A DNA stretch of 64,000 bases from Parietaria judaica. Its lineage: Eukaryota > Streptophyta > Magnoliopsida > Rosales > Urticaceae. The translations under genes and the position numbers were made by a program. This document shows positions 23,487-34,126 of this stretch, in pieces. The notes under the pieces are model-generated. The model saw only the letters and a program-made list of their open reading frames with translations, ran no database searches and was not told the origin of the DNA. The DNA lies in assembly GCA_954871525.1 (NCBI GenBank), contig OX940860.1, positions 18,322,001-18,386,000 of the forward strand, given 5' to 3'. Within the stretch, counting starts at the first letter, position 1. Each line of letters begins with the position of its first letter.

Positions 23487-26400
23487 TTATGCAGGCACTA
23501 TGTCCTGCTGAGCTGGCATTTCACAGTTATTTTCGGTATTATGATCAACCCTTTGAGAAGCTTCAGGCACTGATGAACGGGCTTCTCCCTCTGCAGCATT
23601 CTCTCTATCCTGCTGAGCTGCTGGAATTTCACCGGTCTCTTCATTTTTTAGATCATCTGCACTTTTCGACGTCACGTCGGTAATTTGGTCATTTACCGAA
23701 AGTTCACACCCAGACCAGAATTAGGGTTCATTTCCTCATCAGAGGAGACTCGAATCACCGCGACTCCCGGTTGGGCATCCTTCTCCGGCACATCAACTTC
23801 TTCTTCTCTTCCTCTTGACTTTCTATGAGTTTACTCAGCTTCTTATCAGATTTCTTCCGGCTTTGGTTTATAGACTTGCAAACGTCAGTCTCCTCTAAAG
23901 ATAGTTCCGGCGTCAGTTCTGAAGAGGGTAGATAATCTGCCGGGAGTTTCCCGGTTCGGTAATTGAAGATTGACTTGAAGCACTTAGCCATAGAATACGC
24001 AAATTCTGCTTCTTCTTTTCTGCATTTGAAGTTCAGATGCTGCCTTGCTAGGGCTACCGATTCTCGGTGATCAATCTTCAGGTTCATCATAGAAGCCGCA
24101 GTCCAACAAAGAAAAAGGCGCATATATGAACGTAATCTAGACAATACATGAATACAATCACATAAACGTATATGCTTACATAGTAAAAAATGACATCATA
24201 ATACTAAACTTTAGTGGAATGAATATCGATCCTGACATGCATGGACTAATCAATTATGTATCAAGTTTTTTAGAAAACTTAAGCCATTGTTCAAGCAAGT
24301 ATTAGATTTGGAATTTATCAGGGTTCTTACCACTGATATCTGAAAGACTTTACTGTTGTTGGTGAGTCCGAATCAACAAGATGGTTATTAAGCATGTATT
24401 CAAGAAACTCTACAGCCAAAACCTCAGCATTTCCCTGCACGCGAAGATAAAAAATAAAAAATAATAATTGAAGAAATGAATCTAAAATATCAAAATTAGT
24501 GCATATAATATGACCAGAATTGAAGAAATCAACTACGTTTTGCGCGTTGCTCTCGATAATTCTCCCTTGCTTTGCTAAGCTTAAAATATTTTCTTCCAAC
24601 GTAAAAGTCGCGTATAACCGAAATACAGGTATTCGTTCTGGCGTTGAATCGAGACTGATTTTTTGTAACGCTCTCATGTCGTTCATCGGGTTCCAGCACT
24701 GCCGAATATTATGACCATATCAATAGAGGATAGTTTTATGCTGGGAAGACAAGCACGGGCTTCGAGCAAGAACACGAATCGACCGTTCTCCTCATGGTTG
24801 AATTTGTTGAGCGCCGTCTGTTTCTTAGCAGGTTGGATTCCCGTCTCAACACGTTCGAAAGAATTCGGTCCAAATTTCTGGCGCAGGTGATCGTCCAAAA
24901 TATCTCCTATGGAGTCTTTTCCCAACTCCTTTTACAGTTATTTAATTCAATAGTCAGAATAAAAACATATATCTGGAAGTATTATTTCATTCACATCTTA
25001 ATTAACAAGTAAAAAAACACAATAAACACACACCATTGTGTATAAGCTTTCTGGTAAAACAAAAAGAAAACTGAAAACAAAAGCTGCATAAGAGAAAACA
25101 CAAACTTTACTAAAGATTGTACAGCTAGTGTGATTAGTTTACGACTAGATTATTATTTCCGACCTACGTGTATTAGTCTTGTATCTTAGGCATCGAGTTG
25201 TTTATAGAAGGTTATTACTTGTATCACTAGAATCCAGTTGACCGATTGTCGGTCTAGACGCTATATGTATATATACCTTCTTTGAATAAATAATGTCAGA
25301 GAATATTTCTCCTCCTCTTCGCTTAATTTGCACACAGATAAATCCACAAGTCGATTATTTACAAATCAGAGGGAAAAAATACCAGACAGTGATGTACATG
25401 AAAAAGGACGAGCACTCTTAAGCCTTGCTTCGTCATCTCCATAAGCATCACGTCGAGGAATTGAAACTTGCCACTTGCTTTAATTCCAAACTCTAAATAC
25501 TCCGATATGTGCATGGTCTGAGAAAGAACTTCAGGGGTGTTCACGTCCACGATGTATGGATGATCACAGCACTGCCAACAAAAACATCAAGTAAAAATGA
25601 ATATAATTTGAAACAAAAGACCATAGAAATGCCAATAGTTTAAATCAGACATAGTGTATGAAAATAAATATTATCTGTCCCATTGAACTTTCACTCCGTA
25701 TCAGTTCGACAATAATAAACCTTTTTATTAACAGTTTTAAACAATATCAACTTTCCCCCCAATAAATCACCATTTCTCTTTTCTCAAAGCAAAATCGTCG
25801 TAATTTTTTAAAAGTAGAAAGAAAAAAAAAGACTATTGTGTCCTGAATGTTGAGAGGACGATGTAATAGTATTACAACCTAAAAAGTTTAAAGAAGAAAA
25901 TAGATACACAGCGGTAAGTTCAAGGACTGATGATATTTTAGATTTTTAACTACATGACAGTTTTTTTCTTACACACAATTACTTGATTTTATTTATATAC
26001 ATGACAGTTTTTTCCTTATACACATTTACATTTATTTTATTTATCAAACGATACACATTTAGATAAGAGGCAAGTCATTTGATTAGCAAAGAAGCCAAAA
26101 TAAGTAAATAGAGACCTTTCGGCTTGATCCAAGAACATCACGAAGTGCTCCAGCAGAATCGTGCTTGTTAGCAGAGCAAAGTACTCCGGCGTATCGGATC
26201 AGAGTGGCCCAATACTGCTCAACCTGAAGATTCGACATCTGTATCGGAACCCAATACTCTTTGAATCTTGAGAAATCTGGCTTCCAACGACATACGATAT
26301 GCTTTGAAAGCTTTTCTTTCAATTTCGCAATGTTGTCAATTGATCCACTATTTGATGAATCGTTATGCTCTTCAAGCAGAGACAACAAGTTACTGTAATC

Positions 26401-27325
26401 AGCAGTATTTCCTGCCATATCCGTAAAATAGCTCAAGAAACTAATTGGAAAAGTGAAAGATAGAATAGCGATTCTCTTTAATTGAAATACTGAAATTAGT
26501 AAACTACAAACTAAAAAGTCGTCTTAGGAAACGGAATAAAAGCAAATAACATATTTTAATTTTAGTCGTCTCTTGGTATTATTTTAATCAACCAATAAAC
26601 TGAAATAAATAAATAAAAGACGAAAGTGATATTTCAGAGAGAGAAATAAAACCTTCATGAGAGCTGACAACAAGAAGCTTTCTTTTGCTGGTCAAAACCT
26701 TGATTTGGGCCAATATGAAGATATTGTATTACTTGGGAGCTCATCGGTTATAATCAGTTCCCACTGTATGATCCTGCACAATTGGGAAGAATAAAATAAA
26801 ATCTCGGAGCTCGTAACGAATTTAAGTCAGCTAGGATTTTGCTGAAAACTAAAAATACCTCATTTATAATTTCAAGGGTCGTAATAAGAGTCTGCATGTA
26901 CGGAGATTCCATATTTCGTGCACTTTTTCTAAGGTTTGGGTTTCCACTGTATACCACAGCGTTAAGAGAAGGTGCCAACTGAAGAAACTCATCATCCCGT
27001 GAACGAAGCACGGTTGATGATGCGCATGCGATGATGAGAAATGGCCCACAATGATTGGTCCGAAATGATTGGACAAGTGAAATCACCTTCGAGATTCTTT
27101 CCTGTAATACAGATCTATAAGTACATGGAAATATGACAGGAAAAAAAGTTAAATAAAAGGGAATTTGACTCCATACATTGGCATGTTCATTAATAACAAC
27201 TGCAATCTGGGTTTTGCGCCAAAATTCATGCAGCCTGTTGACATAATCCTGATTATTATCTGATGCATGCAATGTTCCAGGTTGTGATGATTTCTCAAAG
27301 ACGAACAGATTTTCCGCTCGGTAAT
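23487..27325 (-). pseudogene. MOM1: MOM1-like chromatin silencing factor, decayed
   Basis: Recognisable exons run on the minus strand: 27325-27177, 27101-26859, 26773-26653, about 26440-26116, 25571-25398, 24928-24515, 24434-24331 and about 24140-23487. They match the degenerate SNF2 region of MOM1 (Morpheus' molecule 1), a plant nuclear protein keeping transcriptional silencing without large DNA-methylation changes. Recognised in order: FLIIACASSTVLRSRDDEF and APSLNAVVYSG; EYWVPIQMSNLQVEQYWA and GALRDVLGSSRK; GIKASGKFQFLDVML; the helicase-C block GDILDDHLRQKFGPNSF to VIIFGS; then NDMRALQKISLDS and WTAASMMNLKIDH. The frame is broken at about 24696 (one base missing before NPMNDMRAL), about 26715-26725 (between ITDELP and KVLTSKRKLLVVSS) and about 23800. 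No N-terminal or C-terminal CMM2-type exons are seen. A solo-LTR-like insert sits in one intron. I am sure of the family and fairly sure it cannot give a full protein. Confidence 0.85.
25118..25334 (+). mobile_element. Probable solo LTR in a MOM1-like intron
   Basis: Starts TGTACAGCTAG and ends TTTGCACA, about 217 bp, with TATATATACC at its middle-right and AATAAATAATG after it, as expected of a promoter and poly-A signal in an LTR. Flanks AAGAT and CAGAT could be a 5-bp target duplication with one change. No partner LTR or internal part nearby. Confidence 0.45.
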
Positions 27326-27871
27326 CTACAAGAAAATTAAGATTAGCACTGGCATTATCAATCAATTTTAAAAACTAGCAAGCACTAACAACAATAGTGT
27401 TTTATAAAGTAAAAAGCCTTAGTCACCCTTTTGCGTCGATTTCCGTAGTCCTTCACAAGAGATTGACCTTAAATCCAACGAAAGAAACGACGGGAATCAA
27501 GTAAAATAGTTATCAACCAATATTGATACTGACCCCAATAATATAAATATACTTTATTTTCCTTTTTTTCAACTTTTTCCATTACCTTAATATCTTGAGA
27601 AATTATTTCCCACGAAAATTGACATAAAAATTCAGAGTATAGCACAAATTCTAATAAGTAAGGAACTTCGACTATCAAAAACCAGAAGTTAATGGCAAAG
27701 GACAGTGAGAAAATAACTAGGAATGAAAAAAACAAACCTCAGCGTTGCAAGAAGAAAGCCCTTCCCTTGACTCGAGATCAACCCTGAAAATATGTGCAGC
27801 TAGTTACAAGTTACTATAAAACATGTGTAAAAATTTATAAAAGTGCAATTAAACATAAAATTCCCTGTAAA

Positions 27872-27916
27872 AATTTGCATTAATTCCCTTTTTATAAAAG
27901 GGAATTAATGCAAATT
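27872..27916. repeat. Perfect 45-bp hairpin
   Basis: AATTTGCATTAATTCCCTTT and its exact reverse complement face each other over a loop of a few bases. It lies between two divergent pseudogenes. Hairpin shape is certain; any role is unknown. Confidence 0.8.
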
Positions 27917-28158
27917 GTTCTTGTTTTATAAAAGTGCGTGTCAAGATTTCTTTACCATTTCTTTAGAATGTTCTTGTTTTTTATCTCTCTCTGTCGATCT
28001 CATGCTCTGTTGCCTCTCACTCTGTATATTCTTTCTTTCTGTCTCACTCTCTCTACTCTCCGACTCTCACGTTCTCTCTCTAACTCTCTCTTCGCACTCT
28101 CACTCTGTATCTCAATCTACTCGGTTGTTCGCCCTCTCTCTCTGCGTTCTTGAACTTC

Positions 28159-28186
28159 TTTCTTTCTTTCTTTCTTTCTCTTCTCT
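28159..28186. repeat. (TTTC)n microsatellite
   Basis: Several consecutive TTTC units inside a CT-rich tract. Confidence 0.8.
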
Positions 28187-28452
28187 CGCTCTACTACTAT
28201 CTCTCTACTCGATTTCTCATCGACCTCCCCATCAAGATCGTCCTCTCTCCCTTCACTCTCACCGGATCCCCTCCCAGCCGCTTCGGCCTCCCCGAGCTCG
28301 TCTCCAAGCTCTCGTACGCTTCCATTTTCGTCTCTTCTTCTTCCGTTCTTCACTCTTTTCGCTTCTGTTTCAACAGGCTGTGGCTACTTTCGGGACTTAC
28401 GACATAGCTTTGCAGCTCGGAAAGAAGGTTCTCGCCCTCTCTCACTACAAAC

Positions 28453-28584
28453 ATGGATCCGGGGCTTTGGAATGGGATAGCCGGTCCGCTCCACCGGATC
28501 CCCGAGCTCCGCTCCAAGGTGTGGTATCTCCCGCGTGGGCACGCCAGCCATGCGGAGGAAGAAAGTAGCGTCGCCCGCTCTTAA
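28453..28584 (+). pseudogene. ARF-like first coding segment, cut by an inverted duplication
   Basis: Starts MDPGLWNGIAGPLHRIPELR, then KVWYLPRGHASHA. This corresponds to the N-terminal part of auxin response factors, where W-x-A-CAGPL and V-Y-Y-F-P-QGH are conserved. After GHASHA at about 28553 the sense reading is lost because the next 410 bases are an inverted copy of downstream sequence; translation then runs to a stop at 28584. A matching start is found at 37628. The CT-rich leader upstream looks like a 5' UTR. Confidence 0.75.
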
Positions 28585-28963
28585 GGCCTTGGCCTCGGCA
28601 AAAGCACGCCAGCCAGTCGAGAGATTGTATTGGCATTGACGGCGATTGGTGTTTCCCTTCCGATACAGGTAGGTGAATCCCCATCTTCGGACGTGGACGT
28701 CCAAGGCATCCAGGTGTATTTTTGGGTGGTCAGCCGTCAAGTCGGTGGGAAAGAAACTAGTGCGCATCTTAACGGCACAAAGAGAGTGTATGAGTTTCTG
28801 ATTTGTTGCTCCCACAAAACCAACCCAGAGCAATCTTGAGGCTCGGGCCACGAATTGGCTGGCCCGTAGAAGGAAGGGGGTTGAAACCAAGAAGGTTGGA
28901 GGCGGACTACGGCATAGACTGAATCCGTTTCTTGATCAACGAGTAATTGAGCACTTTCTACTC
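28554..28963 (-). pseudogene. Inverted ARF copy (B3-coding part)
   Basis: Read on the minus strand it gives VESAQLLVDQETDSVYAV, then VLWEQQIRNSYTLFVPLR, HPKIHLDALDVHVRRWG and GWRAFAEAKALRAGDATFFL: the same ARF/B3 sequence as the plus-strand copy at 29029-29442 with only scattered changes. It forms the left arm of a fold-back with a 65-bp loop. Confidence 0.85.
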
Positions 28964-29442
28964 GACAGAGGCACGTCAGCCAAGCGGGCTGCCCAGCCGG
29001 CTTCCCAACACCATCGGCGTGCATCTGTGAGTAGAAAGTGCTCAATTACTCGCTGATCAAGAAACGGATTCAGTCTATGCCGTAGTCCGCCTCCAACCTT
29101 CCTGGTTTCAACCCCCTTTCTTCTACGGGCCAGCCAATCCGTGGCCCGAGCCTCAAGATTGCTCTGGGTTAGTTTTGTGGGAGCAACAAATCAGAAACTC
29201 ATACACTCTCTTTGTGCCGTTAAGATGCACACTAGTTTCTTTCCCACCGCTAGACTTGGCGGCTGACCACCCAAAAATACACTTGGATGCCTTGGACGTC
29301 CACGTCCGAATATGGGGATTCACCTACCTGTATCGGAAGGGAAACACCAATCGTCGTCAGTGCCAATACAATCTCTCGATTGGCTGGCGTGCTTTTGCCG
29401 AGGCCAAGGCCTTAAGAGCGGACAACGCTACTCTCTTCCTCC
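28554..29442. repeat. Long inverted duplication: arms 410 and 414 bp, loop 65 bp
   Basis: Left arm 28554-28963, right arm 29029-29442. Aligned by eye they differ by roughly one base in twenty to thirty, with one small indel near ACCGACTTGACGG versus ACCGCTAGACTTGGCGG. The loop keeps ARF sequence reading GCPAGFPTPSACICE. A transcript through it could fold into a long, nearly perfect hairpin of ARF sequence. Confidence 0.9.
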
Positions 29443-29939
29443 ACAATGGAAACGGAAACGGACTCTTTCGTATTGGACTTCGGCGGCTATGGACACCGGA
29501 TTTGCCACGGCGAGTGCAGCCTCAAGATGTAGCAAACGCATGCGCTCTTGCAGAGGCCAGACAACCTTTTGATGTGACGTTCGACCCGGCGCAGGGAAAA
29601 CCATTCATCATCGCTGCCGACGCCGTTTGTAGGAGTCTCCTCGCCCTTCAAAACTTTAAGGAGGGAGACAGAGTGGCTGTAGACAGCGCATATCATCGAA
29701 AAAACCCTTGTGAAATCCAAAGGAAATATGGGACATTTGTTTCTCACGATAATCGTGACGATCCCTGGAGATGTGTTAAGGTGATTTTGATTACTACCAC
29801 TACCCTTTTAATTTTTTCATTAATACATTAGTCTACCTTCTTCTGCCCTTGAATCTGATTTTAGGTACGTCTCGAAGACGGTAATAGGACTAAGTGGTTC
29901 AATCCTTGGGGGGTGATAGCGGAGAATGACATATTGTAA
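29031..29939 (+). pseudogene. ARF-like gene body: B3 domain and truncated ARF domain
   Basis: Two exons. The first (to 29780) reads from VESAQLLADQETDSVYAVVR through the B3 DNA-binding core (WGFTYLYRKGNTNRRQCQYN, GWRAFAEAKALR, then LFRIGLRR) and an ARF-domain-like part (RQPFDVTFDPAQGKPFIIAA, EGDRVAVDSAY, DDPWRCVKV). The second (29865-29939) adds RLEDGNRTKWFNPWGVIAEN and a stop. The intron has GTGATT and TTTTAG ends and phase 0. ARFs bind auxin-response elements in the nucleus. Here the link to the N-terminal segment is lost: a TGA stands just before GTAGAAAGT, where one missing G would restore CEVESAQ. There is no middle region and no PB1 domain. I take it as a pseudogene, or at most a short ARF with an alternative start. 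Confidence 0.8.
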
Positions 29940-30034
29940 TCCTCTGTAATTACATCAGATGTTGTAAAACCATATACATGAATTTTTAAATTGGATCACA
30001 TGGAGTTATATCTAATCATGAAGCGTGTTAAACC
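29940..30034. other. 3' flank of the ARF-like copy
   Basis: Short AT-rich flank, probably former 3' UTR. No poly-A signal can be assigned with confidence. Confidence 0.3.
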
Positions 30035-30220
30035 CCATTTGTAGTTAGGTATTAGGGTCTAAGGTTTTAGGGGGTTTAAAGGGTTTTATGGTTTAGGGTT
30101 TAAGGGTGGGGTTACAGGGTTTAGGGTTTATAGAGGTTTAGGGTAGTTAGGGACCGTTTTAGGGTTTGGGTCGGGTTTATGGCTCGGGGTCGGTGGTTGG
30201 GGTTCGGGTCGGGCCATGAA
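30035..30220 (+). repeat. Degenerate telomere-like (TTTAGGG) tract
   Basis: Variants of the plant telomere unit follow one another: TTTAGGG, TTTAGGGTT, TTAGGGGG, TTTAAGGG, GTTTAGGG. The right part drifts to GGGTCGGG-type words. It is imperfect and far from a chromosome end in this context, so it is an interstitial tract. Confidence 0.75.
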
Positions 30221-31110
30221 TGGGAATTGGCTCTTCGACACAATTCCCTAATCAAATCTCGAAACCTTCAAGCATTAACACTAGAGAAAATTATCCACAA
30301 GCAGCACAGTGAAGAAACAGGAAGCTTGTTTGGAAAGGAATTTCAGCAGAGTTCTAATGGTCAGGTAGGGGTCATTCGGTTTAAGGGTTCAAAAATTAAC
30401 TAGTTGTAATTCCATAAAAATGATCTGAACCTTAAACCCAGGGCCACAAAATCTATTTGGTTAAAAGTGATTTTTACACATTAATTTGTAACTTTTTAAA
30501 CCGTTTACTGGTATCTAGTTACGTATTACCGATTTTAGTACCAATTTTCGGTTAAAAGCCTCTTTTGGACATTAATATGTAATCTTCCCTTTCAAAATAA
30601 TTTCAATCTATAAGTTCATTTTATTTTATTCATACAGAAATCTTGTTTAGCACGAAATTTTTCTTCATAACAGAGCACAATTCTTTTGCGTTTTGCGTAT
30701 AACAAGACATGAGAATAGATGTTTCTAGATAGAAACTATTCCTAGAAGCATATATCAAGCAAATGTTGCATACTGACCTTGTAAGAATAAGTACCATCTG
30801 CATACATAAATAGCAATAATTTTAAACAAAGAAGACGTGCGAAGAACCTTAGGTTTCTAGATGGAAACTATTCCTAGAAAATTGAACATTAAACTTGGCA
30901 AAAACAGATTATAAAAGTAGAAAATTGAGTGGTACAAGGCCATAAATTAGTTCCAATTGCCCCCTTAGTGATTCATAAGGCTCTTCGGTGCAACTGATGC
31001 ATACTAAATATATCGGTCCTCTCACAAGAAAAACCACCTGAACATCATAGTCCGAATGAGATACTTTCTCCTATGCTATCAAATGTTTCCCAGGTTCGAC
31101 AACAGGAATT
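30221..31110. other. Intergenic stretch with exon-like scraps
   Basis: A piece at 30225-30365 reads NSLIKSRNLQALTLEKIIHK and ends at a GTAGGG donor-like site; I do not recognise it. TTTCTAGATGGAAACTATTC occurs near 30850 and, with one change, near 30722. No gene can be called. Confidence 0.3.
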
Positions 31111-31119
31111 TCAATCCTA

Positions 31120-31500
31120 AGAACAATCAACCTCGACATCGATACCAATCCACACGAAGAAATATCAAAATGGATGGCGATACCTCGTCGGCGCGCTTCC
31201 CCAGGACCTGCAACGAGGCTCCGGGATCGAATATCGCGTCGGATCCAGTCCTCGTCAATCTCATGGTTTCCCGAGCCGCCTCCGCTGCTCCCTCTCCCGG
31301 CTCGACGGCTCCTCCACGTCCGGCTCCGAATCGTTCCTCCTCCACATTCCTCCGCCGTATCTAGGACCGATATATTCGCCGGAGCCGCTCATCGCCTCCT
31401 CCACCGGCTCCGTGGAGCCGTGTCCATCCGGAAGACATCGGAGTCTGAATTAGGGTTTGCTTCCCAATGAGAGAAGGTTTGGGACGAAGCTCGATTGAGG
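31120..31500 (-). pseudogene. Possible broken gene start, unknown family
   Basis: A GC-rich island. On the minus strand an AAACCCTAA-containing leader precedes ATG codons, and different frames give sensible-looking but disconnected stretches: MSGSGEYIGPRYGGGMWRRN followed by DSEPDVEEPSSREREQ, then in another frame EIDEDWIRRDIRSRSLVAGP. Two frame changes would be needed to join them. I do not recognise the family; it may equally be non-coding GC-rich promoter DNA. Confidence 0.25.
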
Positions 31501-31599
31501 GTCGAGACTAGGGACACGAATACTAACTTCCAACACACGCGCTTCTCGCAAGTGTAATCGACGCGATGGGCTGAGTTTGTAGTCAACGTCAACGGATCA

Positions 31600-32280
31600 A
31601 TATTTAAAATATCAACGGACCAATATGATAATACTTATTTTTGTGTGTGTATATATATACGGAGCTTAATCTATCAAAAAATATATATATGGGAGATTAA
31701 CCAAACTTGCTCTCCTCTTAAACGTTTAAAATTGTCAAAATAGTCACCATCTAGTTAAATATTGTGTCATAGTCAATAAACCACATTAACTGATATAAAA
31801 TCACTTATCTACCTTTATTATTATTAATAATTAATATTAAAATTCAAGAATTTATTTAAAATTTATTTTAATAATTAATAATTAATACGAATTTATTTTA
31901 AATTTTTTCAAAATTAATAAAACAATAAATTAGGAAACAAATATTTGAATTCTAAAATTAAAAAAAACAATCAAATTTCAAATTTGAATATAAAAAAACT
32001 TTTTCAGTTTTTTAAAATAAAAATTCAAATTTCTTAACAAACATTAATTCGAATTAACCATATTAATAATTTAAAACCAATTTGAATTAAAAAAACATTA
32101 ACCAAATTAACGTTTCGATTTAAAATACATTTACACAAATAAATACGAATAAACCAATTAACATACATTTACAATTCGAATTAACATACATTTATAATTC
32201 GTAGTATTAACATACATTTACACGAATAAACTAGTAAACTTACATTTACAATTCGAATTAACATACATTTACAAGTCAAT
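31600..32280. other. AT-rich intergenic stretch
   Basis: Very AT-rich with repeated ACATACATTTACA-like words between 32160 and 32280. No gene. Confidence 0.45.
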
Positions 32281-32432
32281 GCGGCGACGATGACGATTCA
32301 AGATTCAAGGTTTGGGACCGTTAGAGCTTTTCCTGAGCGGGTGGAGATCGAGAGTCGCCGTCGATCCGCAGTTTCGGTTCAAGGTTTTGATAGAGGAGCT
32401 CGTTTGCGTGACGGCATGCGTAGCCGGCGACA

Positions 32433-32476
32433 TGGTATCAGAGCTAGACGCCGACTCCAACAATTGGTATCAGAGC
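32433..32476 (+). mobile_element. Two retrotransposon primer sites 32 bp apart
   Basis: TGGTATCAGAGC occurs at 32433-32444 and again at 32465-32476, the second preceded by CAACAAT, an LTR-end-like context. Both complement the initiator tRNA-Met 3' end. This is a scrap of an LTR element; no LTR pair is visible. Confidence 0.55.
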
Positions 32477-33297
32477 CTAAGGTTCTTGATAAATAATTTA
32501 ATTATTATTTTCATATAATAATTTAGATTATTTTGGAATTGATTTTCAGTGAATATAATTTATTAATACTCTTGGATATTATTTTTGTATTTTCTGTTAT
32601 TTAATTTTATTTTTAAAATTAGATGACGGCCCGGGTTAGACAAGGCCGTCGTTAAGGTTTTGGGGAGCGATTCCCAGCTTTTGGGTACGTCCATTCGGTT
32701 CTCGGTTGGCGACTGAATTTAGGATTGGCGGCTCCAATATTTTTGGAGCAATCTGAGCATTGCTCAGATGATGCCACGTGGCATAGAATGATGGGTTGGC
32801 TCACATGAGCCTACCAGCGACAAGCCTTATAGGATTTAATCACCATTCGAAGACAGTGGTTGACCAGCGCTGACTTTTGGTTGTTCAACAACCAACCAGC
32901 CAATGAGAAGCCGGCTCTCGTTCTCGTCACGCGAGCTGAGCCGTAAGGCCCAGCGTCTACGCAATCGAAGCTGGTCCATTAGGATCAGCAGTTATCGAAT
33001 AAAAGGCTGGGCCCAGCGATGAAACGTGATGAGCCGGGCAGAAATTATTTTTTATTATTATTAATAAATTTGGGTAATTTCATAATAACTCAAAAGGTAT
33101 TAATTCGGGTTAAAATAGTTTTTTTTTATTAGCCCGAGGAAGCGTGGTCCAATTTTAATTTCTCATCAAGAATAAAATACCTTGTTTATTTTATTTTATA
33201 AATCTTAAGAAAATAAAAATCAGATTAATTAGTTTGTCTAATCTTCTATATGTTAGAAAAAATATAGTATTCTAGAAGAGAAATACAGAGAAATAAT
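32477..33297. other. Probable retroelement remnant and flank
   Basis: GC-richer sequence at 32630-33040 (for example GATGACGGCCCGGGTTAGAC and GATGCCACGTGGCATAG) with no recognisable product, then AT-rich DNA up to the hAT element. Confidence 0.35.
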
Positions 33298-34118
33298 TAG
33301 GGGTGAGCATGGGTTGGGTTGGGCCGCCCCGATGCTTTTTACGGACCCGACCCGCTCACATCGGGTTACCAAAAAAAAGCCCGATCCGACCCAAAAAATT
33401 TCAATGCCCGAACCAAACCAACCCGATAAAAATCGGGTTGGATTGGTTTGGGCCGTCGGACCCGAATAATTTAAATTTAACTTTATAATATAAAAAATAA
33501 TATGAAAAATATGCATCAATGTAACTCAAAGTTCAATGAAAAATACCCCAAACAAATTTAATCAAACAAACTTCACCAAATAAATTCTATTAATATTTGA
33601 ACTAAGTAAATTCAAGCATAGTCGAGCATAAAAACTACTAACCTACTGCTCGTTTTCAAACATCAAACATGGTTAAAATCACTTTCAAGCATATTCAAAC
33701 AAATTTACCACTCATTTCCAAACATGCTTAAATAAATTCTAGCATAACCAAATAATAATAAATTAATACTAACTTGATTTGAAATAAAAACTAAGAGTAG
33801 TGTTTGACATTGAAAATGATAGATTAAACGGCCCTTTAATGTATAAAATTGAGAATGATAAATTTTAAAAGACTAAAGATTGTACTACTTGAATAAAAAT
33901 CAATAAAAATTAATATGAAATATATTTTAATTATATTAGTCGGGTCGGAGACCCCGACCCGACCCAAGGTTTTGGCCCCGATCCCGACCCGAATAATAGT
34001 CGGGTCCGGCCCGATCCGACCCAATTTTGAGCGGGTTAGATTGGGCGGGTTAGTTTGGGGTCGGGTCTCTATCGGGTTGGGTTGGGCCATCGGGTTGGGT
34101 AAAAAATGCTCACCCCTA
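33298..34118. mobile_element. hAT-type element with 8-bp target duplication
   Basis: 821 bp. Ends TAGGGGTGAGCAT and, inverted, the same 13 bases. The 8-bp duplication GAAATAAT is exact at 33290-33297 and 34119-34126. Subterminal parts are rich in GGGTTGGG / CCCGACCC words on both sides; the middle is AT-rich. No transposase. The TSD length places it in hAT. Confidence 0.88.
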
Positions 34119-34126
34119 GAAATAAT

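Larger units (their letters stand above)
27326..28452. other. Spacer between MOM1-like and ARF-like pseudogenes
   Basis: AT-rich to about 27960, then strongly CT-rich (28000-28230), like a 5' leader of the plus-strand ARF copy. It includes a perfect hairpin (27872-27916) and a TTTC repeat. A short exon-like piece (about 27733-27780, minus, ending in a GTTTGT donor) might belong to the MOM1-like gene. The open frames here are low-complexity. Confidence 0.4.

Noticed and set aside
27915..28568. 217-codon plus-strand frame rich in Ser/Leu
   Set aside because: Low-complexity translation of a CT-rich leader; the real ARF start is at 28453 in another context.
28384..28890. Minus-strand frame as an independent gene
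   Set aside because: It is the inverted ARF copy of the fold-back, not a separate gene.
28453..29939. miR160 target site in the ARF-like copy, as expected for ARF10/16/17
   Set aside because: I looked for the site and did not find it; the part of the gene that would carry it is absent.
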